64,000 nt of DNA from Diadophis punctatus similis (Eukaryota; Chordata; Lepidosauria; Squamata; Dipsadidae): assembly GCA_023053685.1 (NCBI GenBank), contig JALIGW010000003.1, positions 144,601,665 to 144,665,664 of the forward strand. The letters run 5' to 3'. The position numbers and the translations under genes were made by a program. This document shows positions 36,161 through 49,026 of the stretch, piece by piece. Numbering within the stretch: position 1 is the stretch's first letter; each line of letters opens with the position of its first letter. The notes under the pieces were generated by a model. The model saw nothing but the letters and a program-made list of their open reading frames with translations. It made no database searches and had not been told where the DNA came from.

Positions 36161-36327
36161 CAGTAGTGGGTTCTAAAACCCTTTACTACCGGTTCGCGCG
36201 TGCGCTCGCTCGCGCGTGTGACACTTCTGCGCATGCACAGAAGTGTCCTGAGTGGGTGGGCGGAGCTTCCTGCCGCTGGCGCTACCAGTTCTTAGAACCG
36301 GGCCGAGCCAGGAGCAACCCACCGCTG
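36161..36327. mobile_element. hAT-type miniature element
   Basis: Ends CAGTAGTGGGTTC ... GCAACCCACCGCTG with a perfect duplication GATTGCTT (36153-36160, 36328-36335). Close in length to the copy at 111. Confidence 0.9.
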
Positions 36328-36335
36328 GATTGCTT

Positions 36336-37949
36336 CAATATGAATGAGACAGTTGAATGCTCTTAATTTCTCTTACAGAGCCATCCTATTAGGAAGGATC
36401 CATAAGGCACCTCTGTAGATGGACGAACTAGCTAAAGCTCTGTCAGGTTCACACTAAGACGGAAAGATCCACTGTTTCTCCTTCTCCTTCTATTTAAGAT
36501 CTGGAAGGTTTTGGGTTTTGTGAATTCACAGCCTCAATCCAATTACCCACAGAACAGCTTGTAATACAACTGCCATTCCTGTTGTTAGAACTTTGTTGTT
36601 AGAAGACAAGGGTCTTAAAAGAGTTTCCTTGGATAGTGAATGCAAGTTTGGATAATCCCTTAATGGCAGACCTCCTCTTCTTTCTCCTTCCTCTGAAGAA
36701 GAGATCTGATCTTACCTATAGCCCAGGAATGTTTATCCAGGATTGCAATCTAAAAAAATATGATGGAATATTATGGAGATTTTAGCTTTGGATAATCAAT
36801 TGTATCATTTGCGCCTTGTTTGCTTTGTATAGCATAGTATTCTTCCTAATGCTGTATAGCTTCAGAAAATTGGACTGAATTATGTCAGATCTTTCCTAAC
36901 ATTGTCAAGTTTGAATGTTCTGAGTTGACCAGTGCATAAGGACAAAGAACATTCAACGTACTAAGCTTCATGGTCTTGTTCTCTCCATATATTTTTGTAC
37001 TATGGCCGGTCCTGCTGTCAAGACCTCTTTTGCCCAAAGAGAATAAATAATTTTTTAAAGGTCATAAAGGTTATCGATGGAAAAGTTGGGGATAGAAACC
37101 AGACAATGTGCTAGAGGAGAAAATCCACCTCAGTGGCTCAACCGGCCATAGCAGAAGGACTGTTTTGAAAATTAAGAGTGACTGTGCAGCCAAAGAACCA
37201 TTCAGGTTTAAAAACAGTGATTACCGATGTCTGAATGAAATGTGTTCTTGGGGAAAGAAAGATTATTTTCATCAACTGGTATCTCCTTTTAATTCCATCT
37301 TCCACGCAAGGCATGGCCCAGTTGTATATTTTATTAATACTTTCATTTTTGGTAGCTCAATTTCCATGCTTTTTTTTAACGTGAAAGACACTAGGGTTAT
37401 GACAATATGAACGACTGGCATGAGTGATGGTCACTTTTGACAAAGCTAGAGCAGAAATATTTGAATCAGTAACTCCTCTGTTTTATACAGCTGATATCTC
37501 CATAGCCAAAAGTTAAGGGCTGCAGTTCTAGACATTTATGCTGGTTCAAAATATATAAACCATATTTGCTTTATTCTGGCCGCATCTACAAACTACCCCA
37601 TTGGTATTCTCTTATTCAATCTAGCTGATAAAACATTTCTTGGTTAATATTGTACAAACGTGACCGGTGCATTATTTATAAAATGTTTAACAGCTTCTAC
37701 AGAACTAGTTCACAGCTATAAGACCTTGATTTAGATCCAAAGATATCTTCTCCTTATAAATAGATTCCTGCTAAGACACAGTGACCCTTCACAGGCTTCC
37801 TCCATAAGAACAAACTATAATTTTCACTGCTACTCTAGCATGCAACCCAGCTCCATGATCATTCATTTCTTTTTGGGATTCCGATATTAGATTTTCAGGA
37901 GAAAGAAGAGAGAGGCAATAGCAGGACACTCCTCTACTCCTTCGGACAC
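36336..37949. other. Unassigned AT-rich sequence
   Basis: A 100-codon frame at 37108-37410 has no recognisable features. Nothing else seen. Confidence 0.5.
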
Positions 37950-37957
37950 TGCATGAT

Positions 37958-38293
37958 CAGTCATGGGTTTCAATTTTTTTTTACTACCGGTTCTGTGGGC
38001 GTGGCTTGGTGGGCGTGGCATGGTTTGGTGGGCATGGCTTGGTGGGTGGGGCAGTGGTAGGATACTGTAAAATCTCCATTCCCACCCCACTCCAGGGGAA
38101 GGTTGCTGCAAAATCCCCATTTCCTCAGCTGGGACTCGAGAGGCAGAGAATAGATGGGGGCGGGGCCAGTCAGAGGTGGTGTTTACCGGTTCTCTGAACT
38201 ACTCAAAATTTCCGCTACTGGTTCTCCGAACTACTCAAAATTTCCGCTACCAGTTCTCCAGGACCGGTCAGAACCTGCTGAAACCCACCTCTG
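37958..38293. mobile_element. hAT-type miniature element, GTGGGCGTGGC subfamily
   Basis: Ends CAGTCATGGGTTTCAATTTT ... GAAACCCACCTCTG with a perfect 8-bp duplication TGCATGAT (37950-37957, 38294-38301). Contains tandem GGGCGTGGCTTGGT units and a duplicated CGAACTACTCAAAATTTCCG. Confidence 0.92.
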
Positions 38294-38329
38294 TGCATGA
38301 TGTGGTAACTAATTTGAGGATCCATTTTG

Positions 38330-38779
38330 CTTCATTGGTTATTCCCAAGATGGCGCCGCCGACGGCTGCCTTGGTGAAATGCTCTCTAATGGTTTATTTT
38401 TTTTATTATTCTCTGCGATTCACTACAGATTTCATACTCACAGGACCATCTGCTCACCCATCTCCTCCCACTTATAACTGCATGACTGTAACTTTGTTCC
38501 TTGTATCCTTACAATTTATATTGATTGTTTCCCAGTATGATTTGATTGCTTATTTGTACCCTATGACTATCATTAAGTGTTGTACCTTATGATTCTTGAC
38601 AACTGTATCTTGTCTTTTTATGTACACTGAGAGCTGATGCACAAAAGACGAATTCCTTGTGTGTCCAATTACACTTGGCCAATAAATCTATTCTATTCTA
38701 TTCTATTCTATTCTATTCTATTCTATTCTATTCTATTCTATTCTATTCTATTCTATTCTATTCTATTCTATTCTATTCT
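38330..38779 (+). mobile_element. Snake1-like LINE: 5' leader joined to 3' end, plus ATTCT microsatellite
   Basis: A GC-rich leader CAAGATGGCGCCGCCGACGG (38347-38366) precedes CCATCTGCTCACCCATCTCC and the same 3' UTR as 21225 (AACTTTGTTCCTTG, TTCCTTGTGTGTCCAATTAC). It ends CTTGGCCAATAAA into (ATTCT)n at 38687-38779. Presence of both a leader-like and a tail segment within 450 bp implies an internally deleted copy; the leader assignment is inference. Confidence 0.75.
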
Positions 38780-39225
38780 GTGTTGCTATTGTACATCTTG
38801 CAGTCAATGTTGGGATATTGATAGTCAACACTGCTGTAGATATCTTTCTAAAATAATAAATACAACGTAAATTAAGGATTACATGTCCAGTTTCATGAAT
38901 GTGTCAGGAGTTTTTAATTGTTCGGTGTTCTCCTCTCACAAGGACAGAGAAGGCATCTGACTAAAGGAGTGTTTTGTTCTTCCAGGTCTATTCAGGGATA
39001 GAAAGGCCCATTTCCAGGAAAAGAGTGAAGAGAAGTCTTTCTGACAAACATTGAATATATTTGCTAAGGAAGCATGGTGGGCTTGGATGATAGGACTCCA
39101 CATCCTGCTCTGGGTGGTGCCAGATTAAAAGGAAGACATCCTGAACTATCAGTCAATGCACAAGGAAGATGGAAATGGAGCACTGCCGTGGCCTGTTGGA
39201 TATTAAAGCCAGAACCCACCCCTGG
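38780..39225. other. Unassigned sequence
   Basis: GCCAGAACCCACCCCTGG near 39210 resembles a lone hAT terminus but has no partner. Confidence 0.45.
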
Positions 39226-39352
39226 GTTTAGGGATTTCTTTTTCTTTATTATGTATTCTGTGTTTTGGGGGCGGCTGCACTAAGGGAGGCTCATCCAATT
39301 TCATTGTACACATGTTGTGCATTGACAATAAAGGTTTGATTTGATTTCATTG
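39226..39352 (+). mobile_element. LINE 3' tail
   Basis: AATTTCATTGTACACATGTT then GTGCATTGACAATAAAGG and TTTGATTTGATTTCATTGAT is the typical ending of a non-LTR element 3' UTR with a short repeat tail. Clade not resolved. Confidence 0.5.
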
Positions 39353-40657
39353 ATTTAACTCTTTCGCCACTAATCAGACAGACTCAATACTGGTTGACAC
39401 CATAATGTTTCATCATAGCCCAGGATGTAAATTAATTTTTTTTCTCGTTTTTTGCATTCTTTTTTAAAAAAATATTTTTTATTGTGTAAATTAATTATTT
39501 TAATCCATTCCTGTTGCTGACCATTTTTGCAGCCTAGAGTAAGGTTTGTATCATCTCCAAAGAAAGTGAATATATAGATACAGTAGATTTATAATATAGA
39601 TACATCTGTCCCAGATGTTGGAATACAGATAAGAAAAAGAGAATGCATGGATCTGGATGTGTATACTAAGTAACAGCTTTTTCTTAAAATTAACTATTCA
39701 ACTCTAGGTGAAACGTATTTAAATTCTAATGTATCATTAGGATTAAATGGCTAATATTTAAAAATATCTTCTAAGTATTAACACTCTGCAATTTTAAAGA
39801 ACATACTTGTTAATTGAAAATATATGAACTTACTGGTCTAATTTTTGGCTACCCTGTCCCTTTCCTTCTCTGTTCATTTAACTGAATTTATACCTACTGT
39901 ATATTTTTCTAGGCTACAGAGCACATTTGTCAAGGCTACCTTAAAATAGCAGATTATAGAGGAGGCCACATTAAAAATGGCTCGAATATTTTCTGTTGCA
40001 TAATAGCTGTTAATTTTTTTTAAAAAAAACCCTACTTTGAACATGTGTGATCTATGTGAGGTTTCCCTGCTGTGCAAGTTTACTTAAGTTGTACAAGAGA
40101 GTTCTATTTTTCATGTCATAGAGAAAAATAGAAAAGCAAGACAGTATGGTATCTTAAAAAACAAGAAAAGTTTTTGTGGCATAAAGTTTCACAAGCTGTA
40201 GTCTATTTCAACAGTTAGACTTCCAACAGCTACCTGGAAATATATCCCCATTATTGAAATATATCTCCCCACAAGGAGAGGAGAATTAATGCAAAATACA
40301 GAGATAGTTTCCTTATTAACAATGCCTGTTTATCAATCAATAGTTGAGCGAGAACACAGGTTATTTTTGCACCGATGGGCTTTATAATATACAAAAGGGT
40401 TAAGCATGAGAAAGAGAAGGAAACACTGAATATATCTGGTTCATCAATTTCACATTGCAACCTGTTTTTGAAATTTCTTTCTTCCAGAGCAATTACCTGT
40501 AGGTGACATCCTTTTAAGGCCAGTAATAAATTACTATGTTCTCCTGGCATCTGAGTCTGCTTCAAAATCTTGTTCATGTGACTGTACTACCTCTTATTTT
40601 GTAGTATTTTGTGATCTGTTACAAGGATATCACACCTGTTCAGATGAATGAATTAGA
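39353..40657. other. Unassigned AT-rich sequence
   Basis: A and T runs near 39438-39485 and 40015-40030. No gene seen. Confidence 0.55.
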
Positions 40658-40964
40658 CAGGAGTGATGAAATCCAATTTTTTAAACTACCAGTTCTGTGG
40701 GCGTGGCATGGCTTGGTGGGCGTGGCTTGGTGGGCATGGCAGGGGGAGGATACTGCAAAATCTCCATTCCCTCCTCACTCCTGGGGGAAGGATACTGCAA
40801 AATCTCCATTCCCTCCCCTCTCCAGGGGAAGGATATTGCAAAATCTCCATTCCCACCCCACTCTGGGGCTAGCTAGAGGTGTTATTTACCAGTTCTCCGA
40901 ACTACTCAAAATTTACGCTACCGGTTCTCCAGAACCTGTCAGAACCTGCTGGATTTCACCACTG
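40658..40964. mobile_element. hAT-type miniature element, GTGGGCGTGGC subfamily
   Basis: Ends CAGGAGTGATGAAATCC ... GGATTTCACCACTG. Interior has three GGGGAAGGATA(C/T)TGCAAAATC units, the GTGGGCGTGGC block and CGAACTACTCAAAATTT. Target duplication not clear. Confidence 0.8.
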
Positions 40965-40990
40965 TGAAGCTCTTTAGAGATGTTGCAATA

Positions 40991-41190
40991 CAGGTAGCTC
41001 TCGACTTACAACAGTTCATTTAGTGACCATTTGAAGTTACAATGGCACTGAAAGAAATGATTTAAGACCATTTTGCACACTTACGACTGTTGCAGAATCC
41101 CCATGATTAAAATTCAAATGCTTGGCAACTGACTCATATTTATAACAGTTGCAGTATTGGCATTGACAAATTCATTATCAGTCAATTGCA
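40991..41190. mobile_element. TIR element, 5' part only
   Basis: CAGGTAGCTCTCGACTTACA, CAGTTCATTTAGTGACC and GTTACAATGGCACTGAAA match the full copy at 60455-60847. The 3' half is missing. Confidence 0.75.
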
Positions 41191-41496
41191 AAAGGCAGCT
41201 TTACTTTGAACAGCTTACATCCTGCAACCATGTCTTTTAATATTATTAAGCAACAACTTCTGTCTATCACAGGTCATTGGGAAGGACTTAATAGGTGGAC
41301 AAAAATTCCAAATCCAGTCTAAACCTATGGTTGACTGTTGGACCAATTACAATGTATTAGATGTTATTGTCATCAATACATAAATGTTTGGTTTAAAATT
41401 TAAAATTAAGTTGTTAAATAGATATGGTTATGGTCTTATATATACATAGTGTGGCCGTAGATATGGATTTCATGATGAGCTCTGGATCAAAGTTGG

Positions 41497-41497
<1 letters not shown>

Positions 41498-41554
<57 letters not shown>
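41498..41554. repeat. (GT)n microsatellite
   Basis: About 28 uninterrupted GT units. Confidence 0.98.
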
Positions 41555-41557
<3 letters not shown>

Positions 41558-43806
41558 GTATGTAGTGATTAGTAGCTTTCTAATAGTGAAAAATGCATGC
41601 CTACCAGCTCTCCTTTTTTTGACTCCAGAGCTTCCTCCACTAGTGGAATAAAATATTTCAACTTGCATATTTGAGTCTAAGAACTAGAGAGGCTAACAGG
41701 ATAATGGATACTTCATCAAAGGGACACCTATGGAAATCAGCATAAAATTGTTTTCAGGGTAGAGGTTACCATATAACCCTGTTCTGTTCAGTCCAGGAGG
41801 TATCCAGATAGCTTCAGGATACCGCTTGGTGCATTGCCCTGGTATTAGCACTTCTGCTGAAAGAGATCTGCTTTCCCCTTGAGAGTTTAGTTGGAAATTT
41901 TCTAAGCCAAGAATGGGGAAAAAATTACATTGATAATAAATTATATTCATTGATTAGTTATCTATCTATTTAGGTTCATTAGCCTGTTAAAATGCTATTT
42001 GGCAGTACGACAAAAGTGTTCCCTGTTTATTAAATAGAGTAGTGTGCTCAGTTCACTGAAGTTAGGCTGATTTACATCAGTCTTGAATTTGGATTTATTT
42101 CTTTCGGTCTCCATTTGTTTCCAATCCAAGGTTCCTTGTACTCTGGTTTTCAATTTCAAAAATTCCAAACTCAGCAAATGTGGAATGAATGAAGCTAAAT
42201 AGAAATTGTGCCATTTTACATATGCCAGTAACTAGCTTCATACATTTTATTACCTTTCAAGTGAAAAATATGAAATGACTACAATGTGAATTGAATCATT
42301 TTTTTCCTGCTTTTAGCAATTGATAAAATGATCAAATTACTATTTCCTGCAAGGGGAAGACATCTATTACATTAACCACAACATAGTTACTAATAGCCTT
42401 CTGTTTTCAGAACTGGGATGAACAATGGACTTCTGGAGAAGATGATATAGAAGATGACCAGGCTGACCCCATGGGAGGGATCAGCCACGTCATCAATCTC
42501 AAGTCCCTTTGTACCCAACAATCTCTAAGTCCAGCCCACTTTGAATTCCATTGACTCTTATCTACCGCCTATTTACTTTGACCATTAGTAGTTCAGATTC
42601 TTGTAGAGAGCTTTAGCACACAATAAACCTATATATTCACTTGAATTGCCTGGAATAAAGAGATAATTGTAACCTTAGATGGGTTAAGAGTCACAAAGTT
42701 CATTTACTCTTGTGATGGTTGGAAGGTTGGAAGCTACTTCTTTATATATTTCTTTTCTGTTTAATATATTCTTACTTTTCTTTCTTTCTTCACTATTTCT
42801 TTTTAAATTCTTCCTTGCATCTTCTTATGTTTTCTTTCTTTTCTCTGCAAACTTTACAAGTTTAGTTTGAATGAGATTTTTAATCAGAATTCTTAATCAA
42901 TAGCAAAAAAAAAAGTTGGCATGAACAATAATTTTTCTTCATCCCAGATAGATACCATATGTAGTGTGAAGTGCGATCTCTCACCAAGAACGCATTTAGA
43001 TTACAAATTCCACCTTAGACTGACTTTGAAGTGTAGACTCTATGCCTAAAATAATGTAACTATTTCTCTGGAACATTTTTTGTGTCCTAGTTATACCTGA
43101 GAAAGAATCCTGAAGAATTCAAAAGTTTGTCTCATTCCAGTTTGTCTCAATACAGTCTTCAAGTATGGATCTTGGCTATGTGATTGGATCGCCACTGCTA
43201 TGATTGCTTTTTTATACTCTGAGGAACAAAACTGTTGAGGATGGAGCCATAACTAATTGTCAGAACAGAAATAAAGTTGAAACTGTAAGAATTTCATAGG
43301 AAAACTTTTGATGAAGTAGACAAGATGATAAAAATATCATCTGGGAAATCTTGAACATAGACGTAGTTACAGTTTCAAATTCCATCTGACCATATGTGGT
43401 AAATATGTATTGGGGGTAAAAAGACAAAAAAAAATACTGTGGTCAAAAGAGCAAGAGCTTTAAAAGAATTGTCTAAAGATTAAAGTTTTGCAGAGAACGG
43501 AAGCAATTATAAATGTAAAACTAAAAGAAACCTGTGATTTTTTTCTATCTGAGAAATATTAATAGAAACTATTACCGGTAGGATGTGGCTCAAGTGATTA
43601 TGATGAGGATAAACCTGGATTGGTGGGAGGGAGGAAAGGCTGGATTTAAGATGGCTCTGCAAAAGCAAATCTGATGACCATGTCGGAATGAAGAACCGCC
43701 GAATAAACCAACATTTTAATCATTCTTTTCTGTATAAGAAGAAGTGCTATAGAGAGCTGCTTCTCATGAGGAAACTGCAAGACAGTGGTCTCCAAGAGGT
43801 TTAGAG
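41555..43806. other. Mostly unassigned sequence
   Basis: Pyrimidine-rich near 42750-42850. One weak candidate exon at 42417-42554 is listed separately. Confidence 0.5.
42417..42554 (+). CDS. Weak candidate terminal exon (unidentified)
   Basis: After a pyrimidine-rich AGCCTTCTGTTTTCAG acceptor-like site (about 42397-42412) comes an acidic open stretch NWDEQWTSGEDDIEDDQADP, continuing to a stop at 42552-42554. No family recognised; codon bias and conservation cannot be judged here. May be chance. Confidence 0.15.
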   Translation, partial: DEQWTSGEDDIEDDQADPMGGISHVINLKSLCTQQSLSPAHFEFH

Positions 43807-43814
43807 GTCCAGAG

Positions 43815-44124
43815 CAGAGGTGGGTTCCTGCCGGTTCGCTCTTACCTGTCAGTCGCCACAGAGTCGAAGAAGCTGGTGGCATTTGCGGCACGGGGCTTCC
43901 CCTACCCACTTCCCCCGCCCGCCTGGACGCCACCATTTGCGTTCTTTTGCCCTCTGCGCATGCGCAAAGCGTTCTGCTTGCGCAGAGGGCAAAAGAATGC
44001 AAATGGCGGCGTCCAGGTGGGCAGGGGAAGCGGGTGGGGGAAGCCCCGCACCGCGAACGCCACCAGTTTCTTCAGCTCTGCGGCGACCGACAGGTAAGAG
44101 CGTACCGGCAGGAACCCACCTCTG
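43815..44124. mobile_element. hAT-type miniature element forming a near-perfect palindrome
   Basis: Ends CAGAGGTGGGTTCC ... GGAACCCACCTCTG with a perfect 8-bp duplication GTCCAGAG (43807-43814, 44125-44132). The two halves are inverted copies over almost the full length, e.g. GCCCTCTGCGCATGCGCAAA opposite GCGCAGAGGGC, and CGCCTGGACGCCACCATTTG opposite CAAATGGCGGCGTCCAGG. Overlapping frames on both strands are by-products of this symmetry. Confidence 0.93.
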
Positions 44125-44132
44125 GTCCAGAG

Positions 44133-44756
44133 ATGTGGGAATAGCCATGTTGCTCAAGTTGCAGTTGTTGACTTTGAAAGGACACTAAGTTTGCATATGT
44201 CCTTTTCTAATTGCTTTTGGAAATTGCTTGTTAACTACTTTTAAGCTATTAGGAATCGTTGGACCAAGAAATCTGACAGCACTAGATAGGTTTCCTACAA
44301 TCCTTAGCAAAATACAAGTTTACAAGTTTAAGAGCTTATTTATTTATTCAAATAAACAGCAAATGGGTGATTAAAATGTCAATGTTTATAAAGTTTCTAA
44401 GGAAGTGATAAATTTGAAAAAAGATTTTGGAATTAATTATACAGTAAGAACCCTTACTGTGCTATAATGCTAAAAATATATTTTAAAACTGGACATTAGG
44501 GGGAACTCGAAAGAACTGAAGACTACCATTAAAGGGAAGAAAACGCGAACTCAACTTACAATTACAGAATGAAGGAAAATATTTTACCATTGGATATATC
44601 GAAGGATATTTTTTTAACAGTGGACCCAGAAGTTAATTTTAAGAATGCCTGCCTCTATAAACAAAAAATAGTTTAAAACGTTATGGAAGAGAAATACATT
44701 TTACCTGAGAAAATCAAGGCTGATTTGAAAGTGGACTTAAAAATGACAGGTACAAG
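44133..44756. other. Unassigned AT-rich sequence
   Basis: Nothing recognised. Confidence 0.55.
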
Positions 44757-44836
44757 AATAACCTTAGGCCAGTCACTCTCTATCAGCCCAACTCACCTCA
44801 CAGGGTTGCTGTAGTTGAAAAAATATGAGGAGGAAG

Positions 44837-44837
<1 letters not shown>
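44757..44837 (+). mobile_element. Squamate SINE 3' end
   Basis: GGCCAGTCACTCTCTATCAG, CCCAACTCACCTCACAGGG and TTGCTGTAGTTGAAAAAATA is a common 3' region of squamate tRNA-derived SINEs. It runs into a (GT)n tract at 44838-44883. Confidence 0.65.
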
Positions 44838-44915
<78 letters not shown>

Positions 44916-45106
44916 GTCTCCCTTTATTTTCATTTATCAGCAAAAAATCCTACACATATAGATTAGTGTGTCGGCTATATAAAAAACAGCCTGGATGGTC
45001 CCAGTGAGGGGCTGAAAGGCAAAAAGGAAGGTGTGATGCTTTCTCTCCCATATTTGGGTACACCAAGATAACACGACAGAAATACATACATACATACATA
45101 CATACA

Positions 45107-45177
<71 letters not shown>

Positions 45178-45234
45178 TGTATGTATGTATACATATACAT
45201 ATACATACAGTATGTGTGTGTGTGTGTGTGTGTG
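44838..45234. repeat. Compound microsatellite cluster (GT)n, (AC)n, (AT)n, (CATA)n, (TA)n
   Basis: GT 44838-44883, AC and AT to 44915, a SINE-tail fragment CTCCCTTTATTTTCATTTAT near 44918, CATA 45083-45135, TA 45136-45176, then TGTATG and GT to about 45249. Inverted copies of the SINE tail (about 44918-44950 and 45251-45275) bracket the cluster. Confidence 0.9.
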
Positions 45235-45478
45235 TGTGTTTGTGTGTGTAGCATTTTTTGCTGATAAATGAAAAGAGCATGGTGCACAAGCACGAAGCCG
45301 AAAACACCAGCCTGAAGATGACAAGTGGGATCTCGTCGAAACATCACCAAGATACTCTCAATCTCACACAGGAAAAGACCTGAATACACCAAAACTTGCA
45401 TACCTATACCTGTGAAAATCTATGAGAATATATATATTCTCTATATTGAGAATATATATATATTCTCAATATAGAGAA

Positions 45479-45680
<202 letters not shown>

Positions 45681-45894
45681 GGAATTCCCCTCCTTTCCTT
45701 TTTACTATTTTGAAAACTAGGGAGGGTCCCTTCTTCCCAAGTCTCCTCTGCTTCTATTAACTGAGATACCTTTATCTAGTCTGCAGCTCTTCCTCTTGGC
45801 TCCCAAGGGTGATCACCAAATAACATTACAGTAAATATCTTCATGATAGTGATATACTTTCTTTAGTACATAACAAAAGGCAATCCTCCTCTTA

Positions 45895-45896
<2 letters not shown>

Positions 45897-45986
<90 letters not shown>
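45897..45986. repeat. (AC)n microsatellite
   Basis: About 45 AC units. Confidence 0.98.
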
Positions 45987-45990
<4 letters not shown>

Positions 45991-46676
45991 CAAAGTGGAA
46001 TAGCTTTTACTCTTTTTGAAATACCAGGGACGCATTTGTCAGGGCTTCTGGGCCCCTATTAAATTTATAAAAGCTTGGAAAGTGTCCAATAAAGCTAGTG
46101 GGGACCAACGTCAGCTATTACATCATTTTAAGTAACAAATTTAACTAGAAATATTGCTTAAGGTTGTATTTTTACTTTGTGCTTTAAGTCTCATATTTTG
46201 TCACTATTATTTATACTCTCTGTACAAAGTCAGTGTTTATGTGTTTCACATTACTTGGAGTTTCTTTATATCAGAGGTTCCTCTAAAATTAGGAGTGGAA
46301 CAGTATCAGTGAACAATCTTATTTTCCTTTAGATTTTTTTTAATGTGGGATATCCTTTTTAAATCGCTGTCTATGTTTTGAATAACTTTATTGTTACCTC
46401 TCTTGCTATTAAAAGTTTTACTTAAAACTTTACTTTTTAACTTACTTACATTTTTTTAAAAGTAAAGTTTGAGTTTCTTTATCTCTTGTGAAATAGTCCA
46501 TCTCCAAAATGGAAATGTGCTACGAGGTCAGAAGGTGGCATTACAGAATATATTTCATTTGTTCACCTCATTTCCTTTTAATTTGCTAGAAGTAACGTGA
46601 TGTGGAAGCTGTATTTTTCTCACAGGTTGAGGTTAGAAGGAAGACAACAGAGAAGCCTTTTCCTAGAAAATAGGTA
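45987..46676. other. Unassigned AT-rich sequence
   Basis: Nothing recognised. Confidence 0.5.
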
Positions 46677-46681
46677 GTAGC

Positions 46682-47314
46682 TGTTATGTATTGAATGTAT
46701 ATAGTTGTGTTAAGCACTGCTAAAGTGAAACTAACCTTTAGATGACCCTAACTGTTAACACCAACTGTTTTGGAGGGAAACTTTGAACATTCATATTTTT
46801 GAATGGGTTTTTCAAGTATTATGATTGATTAAGACCCTGTGGGCCAGGGGCGGGTTGCTCACTTACCTTGCTGCCGGAGCCATGCGCGCGCATCTCCACG
46901 CTTCGGGGGCACGCTTGCTCGCTATGCGTGCACGCCGCCTCACACAATTTTGCTTCTGTGCATCACGGAAGCAAAATCGCGCTGAAATCTTGCAAGGGGA
47001 CGCGCGCGAGAGAGAGATTTCAGTACGATTTTGCTTCCACGCATGCGCAGAAGCAAAATTGCCCGAAAATCACAGGAAAAAAATGGCAACGCGCCAGGTG
47101 GACCGGCAGAAAGGGCTCCGGAGCAGTTGCAAAATCCACCGCTCCCTACCGGAGCTGCGTACCGGGCAGCTCCAGCAGAAACCCACCTCTGCCTGTGGGC
47201 CCATAGTATAAATTACAGGCATTGCCTGCTGTTCCTCAGTTACAGTTTTAGTCAATAAATGCTGCTGCATCTATGCTGGTCTGCTTCTTGCCTACTGAAG
47301 CCCACCACATAATA
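46682..47314 (+). mobile_element. Solo LTR interrupted by a hAT element
   Basis: Ends TGTTATG ... CATAATA (expected CATAACA) form a short inverted repeat flanked by a 5-bp duplication GTAGC (46677-46681, 47315-47319). A TATA-like GTATAAAT at 47206-47213 and AATAAA at 47254-47259 are spaced as in a U3-R-U5 arrangement. Without the nested element the LTR is about 277 bp. ERV or Gypsy origin cannot be told. No internal region is present. Confidence 0.6.
46844..47191. mobile_element. hAT-type miniature element nested in the solo LTR
   Basis: Ends (C)CAGGGGCGGGTTGC ... GAAACCCACCTCTG with an 8-bp duplication CCTGTGGG (46836-46843, 47192-47199). Contains two CGCATGCGCAGAAGCAAAAT-type blocks. Confidence 0.88.
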
Positions 47315-47319
47315 GTAGC

Positions 47320-47559
47320 AATCAGTACAATCAAGTCTCATACCTTAGGAGGAAGAGGAGGACCTGCAGGACCAGGACTGCTGCTATTTGGTGTTAGAGG
47401 TGGACCAAAGTAAACAACAGTTGTTGCTGTGTTTTTTAAAAAATGTTATTTTGTGCCTGAGATAAGGACATGAGAAGAGGAGAGGAACAGATAAGATAGC
47501 ATTCGTTTTGTCTTTATTTCCCTAAATTCTTTTAAACAGAGATATAAAGTGACTTGCAA

Positions 47560-47560
<1 letters not shown>
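47320..47560. other. Unassigned sequence
   Basis: Short stretch between the LTR and the GT/CA cluster; nothing recognised. Confidence 0.5.
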
Positions 47561-47600
<40 letters not shown>

Positions 47601-47613
47601 CACGCACGCACGC

Positions 47614-47647
<34 letters not shown>
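47561..47647. repeat. (GT)n-(CGCA)n-(CA)n microsatellite
   Basis: GT tract followed by CGCA and CA tracts, directly left of a hAT element. Confidence 0.96.
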
Positions 47648-48194
<547 letters not shown>

Positions 48195-48665
48195 CTTTAT
48201 TTTAACTTCTGGGATAGTTAGATTTGTGGTAGGAGGCCATGATCTTCTACATAGTATTGAGGAGTGGGAAGACATCTTTACTTATCTAGAGTGCAGAAAA
48301 TGTCCTGAGGAACAATATGTCAGATTCTGTGAATACCATTCTGGTAGATGGAGCAGATAACTTTCCTAACAGGACCCAAGAAACAAAGCAAAATGATATA
48401 TCACATTAAGCCCCTTGGTTTATTAATGAAATTGGAAATCTAAGCTCAGAAAGGTATATTTTTTAAAAGTGGAGCTGAAATTCCATAGAAAAGACAGATA
48501 AAGAAACTGGAGCGAGCAGAAAGAAAGAAAAGATTGGGCCTGGAAAACAAATTAAAAGGATAGAACTGGGCGGGAGAGGGGGGAAATGACAAAATGTCCT
48601 TTTCATTTAGAAAAAGAGAAAAATAAAATAAAAGGGACACACTTTTCAATAAGAGAGAACTTAAA
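48195..48665. other. Unassigned sequence, possible LINE remnant
   Basis: Around 48400-48540 a frame with stops loosely resembles a LINE endonuclease-RT linker, but I cannot support a family. Confidence 0.35.
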
Positions 48666-48694
48666 GAATGAGACGTTGTACTTACCTGAGACGT

Positions 48695-48815
48695 CCATTC
48701 TCGTCGGGTGGAGCTAGCCGCCAAGATTGGGTATTGGCACAGCCTTCTAGCCAATGGTGACTGAGTCTGGAAAAGTATAAAAGGTGGCTCTAGGCCTAGT
48801 TCCCCCTCTTTTGAC
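48695..48815 (+). repeat. DIRS left inverted terminal repeat
   Basis: Reverse complement of 54771-54893 with few differences. Contains CCAAT at 48750-48755 and TATAAAAGG at 48776-48784 in + orientation, so it could also drive transcription antisense to the element genes. Confidence 0.9.
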
Positions 48816-49026
48816 GAGGGACAAATGCCAGACTCGACGTGCCATCATCAAACACATTTTATTAACTTTCCAACATGGGAGAACAATAACGTTGCTAAAT
48901 ACCTATCCTAACTACCTATATGCAGGGAGGAAAAATTCAATCTATATTGCTACACCTATATACCTAATGATCTATACAAGAATTGAATCCCCTTGTCCAG
49001 CCAGAACATGAGTAGAAGGGAGGGAC

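Noticed and set aside
43785..44188. Overlapping 100-120 codon frames on both strands, GC-rich
   Set aside because: By-product of the palindromic hAT element; no domain seen.
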